From Conidiobolus coronatus NRRL 28638 (lineage: Eukaryota > Entomophthoromycota > Entomophthoromycetes > Entomophthorales > Conidiobolaceae), in NCBI GenBank assembly GCA_001566745.1, contig KQ964512.1:7318-36638 (forward strand): DNA of 29,321 bases. The letters are read 5' to 3'. This document shows, in pieces, positions 1 through 8,057 of the stretch; the first letter of the stretch is position 1, and each line of letters begins with the position of its first letter. The notes beneath the pieces are model-generated. The model was given only the letters and a program-made list of their open reading frames with translations, ran no database searches and was not told the origin of the DNA. Position numbers and translations under genes: made by a program.

Positions 1-189
1 AGGACGATCGAGATCGCGGACGACGTGAGTCATACCGGCCTTGTAACCCATGAAAGCGGTCAAGTGGACGGGCTTGGAAGCATCGTCCTTAGGGAAAGAC
101 TTGACGGAACCGCGATGATGTCTGGTTCTCTTTCTGGGGGAGAAACCTAAATGACCGTGACGAGGGGCCTCGAATTTACGATGAGACAT
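1..189 (-). CDS. RPL3: 60S ribosomal protein L3 (uL3), N-terminal 63 residues
   Basis: This is the start of a large-subunit ribosomal protein L3, which sits near the peptidyl-transferase centre of the cytosolic ribosome. The frame opens [16 protein letters not shown] and continues with a basic RKRTRHHRG stretch, then [16 protein letters not shown] and DLDRP, all typical of the eukaryotic uL3 N terminus. The gene runs off the left edge, so most of it is not seen. No intron is visible in this part. Base use differs sharply from its neighbours: 35 of the first 60 bases are G or C, and codons look like those of a highly expressed gene. The ATG at 189-187 is the conserved uL3 start, but the frame is also open upstream into the vWA gene with no stop between them. 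Function is certain from sequence. Whether this copy is the main gene or a duplicate cannot be told. Confidence 0.95.
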   Translation of the reverse strand, partial: MSHRKFEAPRHGHLGFSPRKRTRHHRGSVKSFPKDDASKPVHLTAFMGYKAGMTHVVRDLDRP

Positions 190-1454
190 GTTGTTATTAG
201 TCGTGTGTGGAAGAGGCTTAATCCATTCATAGAATCCTAAGCCGCGTCGAAATCTAGCACCCATCTTATCTACAAATGCTTGAATGCTTATTTTATCATT
301 TACATCTAGAACTTGGAAACGCCCAGGATCTACAGGATTTAGTTCATTGTCATTTTCATGATCTTGATTGCTATTTTCTTCTTCGAAAGCGTTTTGTCCT
401 CCGGCAAGAGTGGAGAAAAGCTGATGGAAGTTGCGATTCATCGTTCCGCTTCTACCCTTTATCTCCTCCTCAAACAGCTCTAGACGTTCATAATCACCAG
501 CCTCCCTATAAGATATAGCAATGAGCCAAGACGGGATTGCTTGGAACTGGGACAATTCTAAATAGTGGCCACAAGTTAAAGATGCCAATTCTTTATAAAA
601 ATGTTTGGCTTCGTTCCAGTTTAAACACCTTACAGCGTATATCTTGATACCATTATCGCGAAGGAGTTTTGCCTCTTCTTTCCAATCTATTTTCAGAGGG
701 TTTTGTTTATAACTTGGCAAGTGAGGAGTTGCATCACCAATGAGAACAAAGCCTTTATTAGTATTTTCGCGCCAAGTGAAGTCTGTACGGGCGATTCGCA
801 TTACATATTCATAAGCTTCATCAAAGTCGCCACCTCCTGTGTGTCCCACGTTGGTGACAAAATTACAAATAACTGCGGGATCTCGTGTAAAATCAAGCTT
901 CTTAAGCAAATATGTGCTATTTTCGTCACAGTAGTCTCCGTGAGCAATAATTGCTATTTCCATTGATGGGATATGCTCAAGCAGACGTTTTACTGTATCT
1001 TTTACATTTCGTTTAACTGACTCAATACACGTTGCCATGCTTCCGGTGGTGTCAATACTTATGACCAATTGGCTCTGTTCAAAAAACTTTTTTCATCTGA
1101 ATCTTTAAACTCCGATGATGAAGCAACATTTTTAGTCATACCTTGAACATTGTAAAGAAGATGTTCTTCATGAACAAGAACGCGATTGTAGCTTTTGCTT
1201 TGGATATAAATCCGGAATTCTTTGCGAGCTTCGGGATCTATAGGATCTTGGCGAGTCTTTTTATCAGAAAGATTAAGATATGAATATATATCCCGTCCAG
1301 TAATTCTTTCACCAGTTTCTATTTTTTCCAATATAACACCTTTTTTGCTTGGATCCATGATTTCTGGTTTGACGAGTTCATAGTAAGCTTTCCCGGCAAC
1401 ATAATTGTACCCTTGTTCTTCAATAAATCTTTTGATTGTCAGTTTGTTATACAT
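190..1454 (-). pseudogene. vWA-domain protein, frameshifted and joined in frame to RPL3
   Basis: A von Willebrand factor A domain protein. The 5' part (1454-1059, ATG start) encodes 131 residues with a segment KAYYELVKPE followed by a G-E-R-I-T-G piece and IQSKSYNRVLV. The vWA domain lies in another frame from 1080 downward and opens [11 protein letters not shown], a MIDAS motif (D-x-T-G-S), followed by [11 protein letters not shown] and a later [10 protein letters not shown]. The switch falls in a run of six A and six T bases near 1080-1093; one extra base would join the frames. I tested GT-AG pairs nearby and found no convincing intron of the right phase. The C-terminal motif [10 protein letters not shown] resembles the FYE/YYE-x-KP motif of the 5' part and is then cut off, with the frame passing directly into the RPL3 ATG. 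Such vWA proteins are usually cytosolic; the function here is unknown. A sequencing error could explain the frameshift but not the fusion. Confidence 0.75.
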
Positions 1455-1716
1455 TTGATTATATAATCTATATTTAATTTAGCAATAAAAAAGTTTTTGT
1501 TTCCATCATCTAAAGACCTGTTAATCTACCAATCTCAACTTAACTCTGTTTCTAATACAAATTCATTATTTGACTGGATACAAAAATTCACAAACCACTT
1601 AGCTAGATTGTAACCCTATACCAGCGACATTTCAACGACCATGGGAATAAGAAGGAATAATTATAGCTATTATTAGAGATATCTTTAATACTTACCCTTG
1701 GGGTAGAAACACGATA

Positions 1717-1863
1717 TCAAGGAGAATTTATAAGAGTTTTGCGAACAATTCTCAGTTGGTAATAATTTGGAATAGTAGCAAAACCTTCTCTCTTAGACGA
1801 TGGCTGAACTTTGTTAAGAACTTCAAGGAAATCATCCAAATTAATTGCTAAAGGCTCAGCATC
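1717..1863 (-). pseudogene. RIX7/NVL-type AAA ATPase fragment (inter-domain linker)
   Basis: An open stretch of 48 codons contains DDFLEVLNKVQPSSKREGFA followed by TIP. This matches the linker between the two AAA modules of RIX7/NVL, the ATPase that remodels pre-60S ribosomal particles in the nucleolus. After TIP the frame diverges from the family and ends at a TGA (1719-1717). No Walker A or B motif remains on either side, so only this scrap survives. The reading frame just upstream (1864-2086) is different and unrelated in appearance, so the fragment appears joined to other sequence at about 1863. The match is by recognition of the motif, not by a search. Confidence 0.6.
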
Positions 1864-2086
1864 AAGTTAAATACTCGAAAGGTTCGAAACATAAAAGTAT
1901 TTGTTTTCTGTCTTCAACTCTTCGCATGCAATTACTATATCGACGTCTACCAAGTATTGGTATGAATCGTTCAACTACAGCATCTACACCAGGATACTTG
2001 TTGAACATTACACATTCATTCAAGTGGCTTGATACAGGGAAAAGTGTGTTTTCCAATGGTTGCTGTAAAAGATCTCGTGTTCGCAC
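1864..2086 (-). pseudogene. Unrecognised open frame abutting the RIX7-like scrap
   Basis: About 74 codons are open here, running LLQQPLENTLFPVSSHL and later GRRRYSNCMRRVEDRKQ before a stop at 1862-1864. It does not begin with a convincing ATG. The QQPL...LFP pattern is faintly like the small subunit of DNA polymerase delta (POL31/POLD2), but the conserved residues that should follow are not there, so I do not assign it. It directly precedes the RIX7-like fragment in a different frame and is probably another piece of decayed coding sequence. Confidence 0.2.
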
Positions 2087-2386
2087 TTCATTATTAATTT
2101 GAGTATTCCCTTCTTAATAAAGTTTAAAGATAGTCTAGATGTAGCTATTTCCCGCAGCCATCCATTTTATAGTCTGGAGGACATCCCTACTATATCACTA
2201 ATTATAAACAATTCAAAGTCTATTTTTTTTTTATATATTTCAAACGTAATTCCAGGCTAATTGCCCCACTCAAATAAATCAATTGAAACCTCTAATTCGT
2301 AAATATCCTTTGTATTTTGAGTATGTTCATTGAGTAAATGGGCGTTCAGTTACTTTTTTTCTTAGCCCAGCCTTGCTTAAGTAAAT

Positions 2387-2996
2387 CTACATGTTGCTCC
2401 GAACACCCCATAAATAGAATTGGTAGATATCTTCAATGCATTGGAATATGACTACAGAGTAGTCGTATCCACTAAATAATCCTCGATGAAGAAATTCTGG
2501 AACATATGCATATTCATGGCATTCAACATATATCTTATTCTTCACTCTGATGCATGATTACTGTCTTGTGGAAGCATATCATGTGTTTCTAAGATATATC
2601 ACCAATCAACCCACGAGTGTTATACCCTATCACTATTTGTGCTGGCTTGATGTACTGGATTTTTTCATATACCATCTGAGACTCATCTCCAATAAATGTC
2701 TCCGGACCATGAATATTGGATACTGTACCAACCCAGATAATAGCTTTTCCAATCCTGATCCATCCGCATTGTGTTAACTTTTTTTGAATACAAGAATTGT
2801 AGTAGTGCATTATCATGCTTTCCCGGTACAATATCTACTGGTACAATTTTGTATTGCTGAAAAAAGCACTTAGTTTGTTGAAACGAGTATTTACAAAATT
2901 AGTTAATGTTTCACCCCAGATAGCTCCTTTAACTAAGGAATTATCAACTGTACTGAATGTTTTTTCTAACGGGAGTCTACCGAGAAATCATCTGAA
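2387..2996 (-). pseudogene. Decayed protein-coding gene, family unknown
   Basis: Three reading frames on the minus strand line up into one coherent but broken coding sequence. The first runs from about 2996 and passes through an in-frame TAG near 2838, where the flanking text FFSNTKLYQ and ILYRESMIMHYY is in the same frame. It continues through WIRIGKAIIWVGTVSNIHG and IVIGYNTRGLIGD to about 2590. A short second frame reads ETHDMLPQDSNHA. The third (2545-2387) reads YVECHEYAYVPEFLHRG and YQFYLWGVRS and ends in TAG. Residue composition and lack of stops within each piece argue for former coding sequence. I do not recognise the family. At least one stop and two frameshifts make it non-functional. 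Confidence 0.4.
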
Positions 2997-3084
2997 GTAT
3001 TTGTTAAGAATGGTGCAATTAAATGATGATTATTATAATGTATATATTTGACCAAGTTAATCATGGAATTTTAAGATCAGTGTG

Positions 3085-3729
3085 CTATTTGTATGGTATA
3101 GCAGATTCAAAAATTGGTAGATCACATTCACAGTATAGATTTCTGTAAAAGAAAGGATTCTTTTTATTAGAGTCTTCTTCATCATCTGATTCGCTATCGG
3201 AGTTATTATCAAAATCAATAGTTTGCCATTTATAATGGAATTTAGAACAACTACATTTTGGCTGTTCAGGGCTACCCTGATAATTTATTAGATATTCTGT
3301 TATCTTATTAAAGTCAGGATGGATTGGCGTGTGATTGCTTGCTAATTCTGGATGATATCCGTCTTCTCCCTTACCAAATACAACATTACCGAATAATAAA
3401 TAATCAGTAAGACTATTATCTTGTATACATATGTCATACACTTCGTTATTATTATTTCCATAAAATCCCAGATTGCATATGAAATGATGTTTATCTAAAT
3501 CTACAACTTCTTCCGTAAATACATCACACAGTTTATGCATTATAGATACACGAGTCTCGTTTCCATAAATCAGATAATGATCTCCAGTATCTTCGTGTCC
3601 AATAAACACATTATAATATTCATCAGTTTGACAATGAGGGACATTAAGAATCCCGCCATATTTACTGATACAATATTTTACAATCTCTAAGGAATTGACA
3701 CTATTCAATAATTCTTTTCTTATTGCCAT
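3085..3729 (-). CDS. Hypothetical 214-residue acidic protein
   Basis: A complete ATG-to-stop frame of 214 codons with sensible amino-acid composition, opening MAIRKELLNSVNSLEIVKYC. It has no signal peptide and no membrane segment. The middle is rich in asparagine and aspartate (GFYGNNNNEVYD). Near residue 160 there is a CSCSKFHYKW segment, then a low-complexity acidic stretch of Asp/Ser/Glu, then YCECDLPIFE near the C terminus. The scattered cysteines (C-x-C twice) could bind metal, but no known zinc finger pattern is met. It stands alone between decayed sequences and is AT-rich like the rest (17 G+C in the 60 bases 3421-3480). I do not recognise it; it could be a lineage-specific gene or an element-borne ORF. 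Confidence 0.6.
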   Translation of the reverse strand: MAIRKELLNSVNSLEIVKYCISKYGGILNVPHCQTDEYYNVFIGHEDTGDHYLIYGNETRVSIMHKLCDVFTEEVVDLDKHHFICNLGFYGNNNNEVYDICIQDNSLTDYLLFGNVVFGKGEDGYHPELASNHTPIHPDFNKITEYLINYQGSPEQPKCSCSKFHYKWQTIDFDNNSDSESDDEEDSNKKNPFFYRNLYCECDLPIFESAIPYK

Positions 3730-3784
3730 TTAAATATAATGCTGAACGTTGATATTTTTTAAAAGAAGTAAACCTAATTTCAAT

Positions 3785-4341
3785 TTAAACAAAAAAATAC
3801 TTCGTTATTTTTTTTCGATCTTCTTCGGTATCAGGGCCATTTGGAGTCTTGGGCTTTTCAAAGTATACGAGGGCGTTATCGTCGGGAAAACCCCTGTAGG
3901 TGTCATCTCCGATTTTATGAAGATCTCCGCTACAGGTTTTACACTTGTTACTTATAAGTTTAATCGGGACACCCTGTTGAACGGGTCGTCCTTTCAGCAA
4001 AAAAACCGATTACACACGCGACGCTACCTTGATTACCCTTCTTATCGCCATGCCAATGCACATGTTTTCCGATGGTACAGGTTCATAAGACACTAAGAGA
4101 CATTCTTCGGGATGGTAATTATTTGGTAGAGCTGGGGAACACGTTCGGTATTATCACAGGGCGGGAGTCCATCGCAGTGCGTTTTTTCTTTTCCTCTTTT
4201 AGGGAATCCACATTTAACTACTATCTTTGGAAAGTTAATAAGGGACTTTATACCGACATAAGATTCAATTTCGTAACCATAAGTGGACATACCGCCTACA
4301 GCCCAACTAACGTCCTCAGTTTTTTTTGGCAAAAATATCAT
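3785..4341 (-). pseudogene. Decayed GC-richer ORF with Cys clusters, family unknown
   Basis: Three adjacent minus-strand frames seem to form one former gene. The first (4341 to about 4095) includes DVSWAVGGMSTYGYEIESYV and KIVVKCGFPKRGKEKTHC. The second (about 4110-4010) includes ECLLVSYEPVPSENMCIGMA. The third (4000-3785) includes NKCKTCSGDLHKIGDDTYRG and DDNALVYFEKPKTPNG. Each frame is stop-free and the changeovers are within a few bases, so single-base indels are enough to explain the breaks. Cysteine pairs (K-C-G, C-K-T-C) could have been zinc ligands. Base composition is higher in G+C than nearby (30 of 60 at 3841-3900, 31 of 60 at 3961-4020), suggesting a different origin. I cannot name the family. 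Confidence 0.35.
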
Positions 4342-4344
4342 TAG

Positions 4345-5090
4345 ATCTATCGTAAAATTGTGGAATTTCTGTTGCTAAATTCATTATTGAAACTTGAATC
4401 AACTTCCTTGATAGGATACCCTCTATCGAGTATAATTATTCCATAGGAGGAACAAACCATTATATAAAAGTTCAGATATTCTGATAGTTTCAAATGGCAC
4501 ACTAGCACTCAAGTTCACTTTATCATCTACATAAATAGAAAATTTTGAACTAAGATCGAATTACTTATTGTTCGATAACCTATTCCAAACAGTGACCGAA
4601 TTGTATAAAGACTCTCTTCGTATCGTACGGCAGATCCAAGTGAACTATATTGTACTGTTTACATTAATGGAATTAACAAAGATTCAATTTAATCTATCCC
4701 ACCCTCAACCTTCATCGCCTGTTAATCATCCAATACAGATATCAAAATTTAAGATCAAAAGGTTTATTAATCAAGCATCAAGTAGAGAAAGTATTATTAA
4801 TGCATTTGTTAGGAGTAAAAAAGAAAATAAGTTCTGATTCATGAGTGTTTTGTGATATTTTCAATGATTTTTGGCTCCCTATTAAATCCAATAGGCTTAA
4901 AAATACTTTTGACAAAATAATTCCTCAAAACTTTCAACATGTTTAAATCACGACCCAAGATCTTCCATGTAAAAATAGTCCCACTGTCTTCCAGACCTAG
5001 CATATACTGTCTCATACATTTCTTATTTAATAAATATAATTGTTTTATAGAGAGTATAAGTATTAGGCTTAGAAGGCACCTAGTTGAATC
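4345..5090. other. AT-rich stretch with one weak plus-strand ORF
   Basis: The only notable item is a plus-strand frame at 4568-4837 that lacks an ATG (it opens with TTG). It contains ELYKDSLRIVRQIQ near the start and SRESIINAFVRSKKENKF at the end. That arrangement is loosely like a LYR-motif mitochondrial assembly factor split by an insertion, but the resemblance is weak. The rest of the stretch shows no long frame and no motif I can support. Confidence 0.25.
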
Positions 5091-5338
5091 CTAACAACCA
5101 AGCAATTGGGATGAGGGCTTACCTGATCTTGTATATAAAGACAAAAAATCCCAAGCCAAGTCCAGATCACTCACTGGAGGAGGTAATGTAGCCCACACTG
5201 AACATAATAGACCCGTCAACTTCAAAAGTAAATTTAAACTTAGGGAATTCTTCCGTTTCCCTGCTTCAATTGCATCCTTAATAATTTGCACTGCTATCTC
5301 CTCATCTTCGTTTTCGCGTAATAATGCTCGAATCTTAA
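5091..5338 (-). pseudogene. Helical protein fragment, family unknown
   Basis: About 82 stop-free codons on the minus strand start without an ATG, reading IRALLRENEDEEIAVQIIKD and then EAGKRKNSLSLNLLLKLTGL, and ending near SGKPSSQLLGC. The pattern of Leu/Ile spacing suggests alpha-helical repeats. There is no start codon and nothing sensible upstream in frame, so this is probably an internal fragment of a larger gene. It lies directly downstream of the J-domain scrap on the same strand. I do not recognise the parent protein. Confidence 0.3.
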
Positions 5339-5391
5339 TTTAATGAAATTAGTATTTCCAAAGTTCTTGATATCTTCAGCGTTAATAGGTT

Positions 5392-5475
5392 TCACTTAAA
5401 AAACCCAGGTACAACACCTGTAGTGTCGTAGCGAACCCTTCTCTTCTCATCAGACAAGATATTATAAGCTATTGG
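5392..5475 (-). pseudogene. J-domain (DnaJ) C-terminal scrap
   Basis: A 27-codon frame reads AYNILSDEKRRVRYDTTG, the end of helix III and helix IV of a J domain (consensus A-Y-x-x-L-S-D-x-x-x-R-x-x-Y-D). J-domain proteins stimulate Hsp70 ATPase. The HPD motif and helices I-II that should lie upstream are missing; sequence beyond 5475 belongs to a plus-strand decayed gene instead. The frame ends at TGA (5394-5392) nine codons after the domain. This is a fragment only and cannot be assigned to a particular DnaJ subfamily. Confidence 0.55.
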
Positions 5476-6114
5476 ACTCTATTGAAATTTTGGAAGCTTC
5501 GCCTTTAACATCAGCACAAGCTACTAAAGTAGTCATTAAAGGATTGTTTACAGGAAATTCACCTTGACCAAGATGATACTTTCATTTTAGGAAACACTTC
5601 TACTATTCAGGTGGATAATAATATTGAAGACACAGCTAAGCGTTACGACTTATATGGCTATTTTAAAATTGGCTCTATCAAAACTCAACTGTGGACCTTG
5701 ATAACCCCTAAAGCAAAAAGTGTTTGATTTAGACAATCCAGACCCAAGTTTTGAGAAATATATTGATGAGTTTGTATCCTTTCTTTGCTACCAAGGTGAC
5801 TTTGATGGCGGAAAACATTTAGCTATGAAACCGTGTAACCTGAGAATAGAGCTATATTCAATGAAATTTATCCAAAATGAATAACGGGAATACGCATTGT
5901 AGGCGATCGCTTTTGCTTCTATTCTTCGGAAATTGGCGTTGACTACTTAAACGATCTTTATAGCAACCTTCCTAGACGTGAGCTCAAAGTAAATAAATAT
6001 CCTCGTGGTGAAGGTTTGATAATGTCTAACGAAAATCAAAGATTAGAAATTTTGAATATTTTAACTCTACTACGAAAATATGCATTATCGTTGACCCCAA
6101 AGTATGTTGATTGA
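5454..6114 (+). pseudogene. Decayed protein-coding gene, family unknown
   Basis: Four successive plus-strand stretches read as protein in shifting frames. The first includes LDSIEILEASPLTSAQATKV. The second includes AKRYDLYGYFKIGSIKTQLW. The third (about 5730-5883) includes FDLDNPDPSFEKYIDEFVSF and GDFDGGKHLAMKPCNLRIEL. The fourth (about 5887-6114) includes RIVGDRFCFYSSEIGVDYLN and PRGEGLIMSNENQRLEILNI, ending in TGA. The breaks are consistent with small indels and one or two stops. No ATG can be chosen because the 5' end abuts the J-domain scrap near 5475. I do not recognise the protein. The coherence of the four pieces supports a former gene of at least 200 residues. Confidence 0.4.
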
Positions 6115-6431
6115 TCTGTCTTTTTTGTCTGAGACAGCGTAATGGTAAAGCCAAAGCTAGAGTAATTTGCACTGAAAATACTTACTCCAAGCTTACATTT
6201 CCGCGGAGCCCATCTGTAAGAATAGATTCCAGTCATGTGATAACCGCGGAAACAGAGATTTATTTTTGATTTGTATGATATAAACGAGTTCTATACTTAA
6301 TTGATCGCTGAACAAAAAAAGTTTGTAACAAAAAAAGCAAGTTTGGGAATTGTATAGGGTGCATAAATCGCTTTGATCTTTGAATCACTCTTAAACTAGT
6401 GTACCTAATTCTTGTATCAGTATTTTTGCCT
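6115..6431. other. No gene seen
   Basis: AT-rich sequence with poly-A runs around 6315 and 6331. I see no open frame with protein-like composition and no structural RNA. Confidence 0.5.
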
Positions 6432-6885
6432 TTATAGACTTTTAAGCATTTGGCTCTTATTTTGAGGCATCAAATGGAAATTCTCAATTTTGTAATCAAC
6501 TCCGTTTTCTATATCATTTGAAGATTCTTGGTCTTTACTCTTCAGAACTGATTTCCCATGAAACAATATTACTAATTTGTTTGATATATTTTCAAGTAAA
6601 TCTCCGCTTGAAAGCTTGTGCAAATATTTACAAAATCTTCCCTTTTATTGTTATTTGAAATTTAATTAGCATAATATCGATCTGCTTTCTTTCTATTAGT
6701 ACATCGTGATGTGACTTTCTGTATAGTTTGTCTATGAATAATGCCTGCCAGTTGTATAATTTTTTGGTAGTTTCGTCCTTGATGCTGTCTGCAAATTTAG
6801 CTAGTATTTTGGTAATGGTGCAACAGTAAGGCCAAATTTTGATTAAAAGTAACAGGTACTTGGCACCATGGCATTGCATTAGCAT
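6432..6885 (-). pseudogene. Two adjoining minus-strand frames, possible decayed gene
   Basis: An open frame from 6885 to 6628 includes KFADSIKDETTKKLYNWQAL and IERKQIDIMLIKFQITIKG. A second, 6623-6432, follows after a frame change and includes LSSGDLLENISNKLVILFHG and SKDQESSNDIENGVDYKIEN. The composition is lysine- and isoleucine-rich, which AT-rich non-coding DNA can also produce, so the call is weak. The upstream frame begins inside an 11-bp tandem repeat, so no genuine start is evident. No family is recognised. Confidence 0.2.
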
Positions 6886-6903
6886 TGCATTAGCATTGCA
6901 TTA
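6871..6903. repeat. Perfect 11-bp tandem repeat, three copies
   Basis: The unit GCATTGCATTA occurs three times head to tail without a mismatch. The unit is itself built from GCATT motifs. It looks like a minisatellite produced by slippage. Confidence 0.9.
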
Positions 6904-7155
6904 ACAATATGGTCTGAATCCATTCTATTAAGAATTAAGCTTCTTAAAACACTCAGTCTAATACTCGAGATTCTATCATCACTAAATTGATATAGCATAC
7001 ATAAAAGAAAAGCGCACAAGCCTTGAATAATAGGATGGTTTGAACCATCGGACTATTTCTGACTACATGGCCAATGGTTAATAAGTATATTTCAAACTTT
7101 GAAAAGTATAATGTTGTTGACTAAGGCACACCTGGAAAGCGTTCAGTGTTAGTAG

Positions 7156-7811
7156 TTGGATGGAATATTTGGCCTTATGAGAGGTAACGAATTTGAAGAC
7201 AGAACAAGTTACCAGGTATTATTAATGAAGGAAAAGGTTTATTCAAATCAAAGAGTATTGAACAAACTACACTGCTTCAGTGCAAATATGCTTAAACCTA
7301 ATTTCAATTTACCATTGACTATATACCAAGATCTTTTGGATAATATAACAGAAGTAGCTCAAGTAGGGTAGAGAATGAATTCCCCCAACTCTTTAGAAGA
7401 CTTTAAAAACTGTATCGGAACAACATCTAAATTGCTAGAATTCTGTTTACAAAGTACTCAAAACCCTAAAGCTTTCGAATTCGTATCCTCTATAGAAAAT
7501 AGAAAAGGTCAAACCCAATAAGAAGGCTATTAAATTTCAATTTCCCATAGCAATGTTTAAACAGCCACATATTGATGCACCCCAAAGAACTAAAAAAAAA
7601 TATGAGATTAATAGTTAAAAAGTATAAGAAAGCAGCTGAATTGAAGGTCATTATGGCTTGGTTAAACAAGTCTAAAAAGCGATAAGCTCCACATACTGGA
7701 AAAGATTCAAGCCTCAAAGCGCGAAAGACTAAAACACCCGACAATGCCACCAAACCCAAGGATCCCAATCTCAATATGCAGCAGATTGCTCAAAGCGGGG
7801 ACCTCACATGA
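7156..7811 (+). pseudogene. Decayed plus-strand gene, family unknown
   Basis: A chain of protein-like frames. The first (7156-7371, opening with TTG rather than ATG) includes TSYQVLLMKEKVYSNQRVLN and LPLTIYQDLLDNITEVAQVG. After one TAG the same frame continues from about 7375 with NSLEDFKNCIGTTSKLLEFC and PKAFEFVSSIENRKGQ. Further pieces in other frames include FPIAMFKQPHIDAPQRTKKK and KAAELKVIMAWLNKSKK, then a lysine-rich tail ending near 7811. Helical segments followed by a basic tail suggest a subunit of a nuclear or cytoskeletal complex, but I cannot name it. Several stops and shifts make it a pseudogene unless unseen introns join the parts. Confidence 0.35.
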
Positions 7812-8057
7812 AAGCATCTAATTTTAAATGTATCTCCTCTTTGCTTGACTTGGTTCATCCTAAGGTCAATTATCCAAATATTTGGATAACGATTATGTTA
7901 ATTCAGCTGCCGAAGCTCCTTGAGTAATTCGTTCAAGAGAGTTTCAAAAAGAATTGTTGCTAATCGAACTCTAGAGTTCGCCCAGCCTAGCATTAAACAT
8001 AATCTTTTTTTTGTAAATTAATTTAATGGTTGTAATTTAATCATTCTTTTATTATAA

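Noticed and set aside
1075-1148. Possible intron 1148-1075 joining the two vWA frames
   Set aside because: Phase and acceptor (TTTTTTGAACAG) would fit, but the donor GTTCAA is not a normal fungal 5' splice site; the GTATGA donor at 1141 gives the wrong phase.
1864-2086. DNA polymerase delta small subunit (POL31) fragment
   Set aside because: Only a QQPL...LFP pattern matches; the diagnostic residues before and after are absent. Left as unassigned.
7036-7052. Possible tRNA T-arm (minus strand GATGGTTCAAACCATC)
   Set aside because: The loop length is off by one, and no acceptor stem, anticodon arm or D arm could be placed around it.
7490-7774. Minus-strand 94-codon ORF with hydrophobic stretches
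   Set aside because: It is antisense to plus-strand pieces with better composition, and its hydrophobicity is what AT-rich antisense of lysine-rich coding sequence gives.
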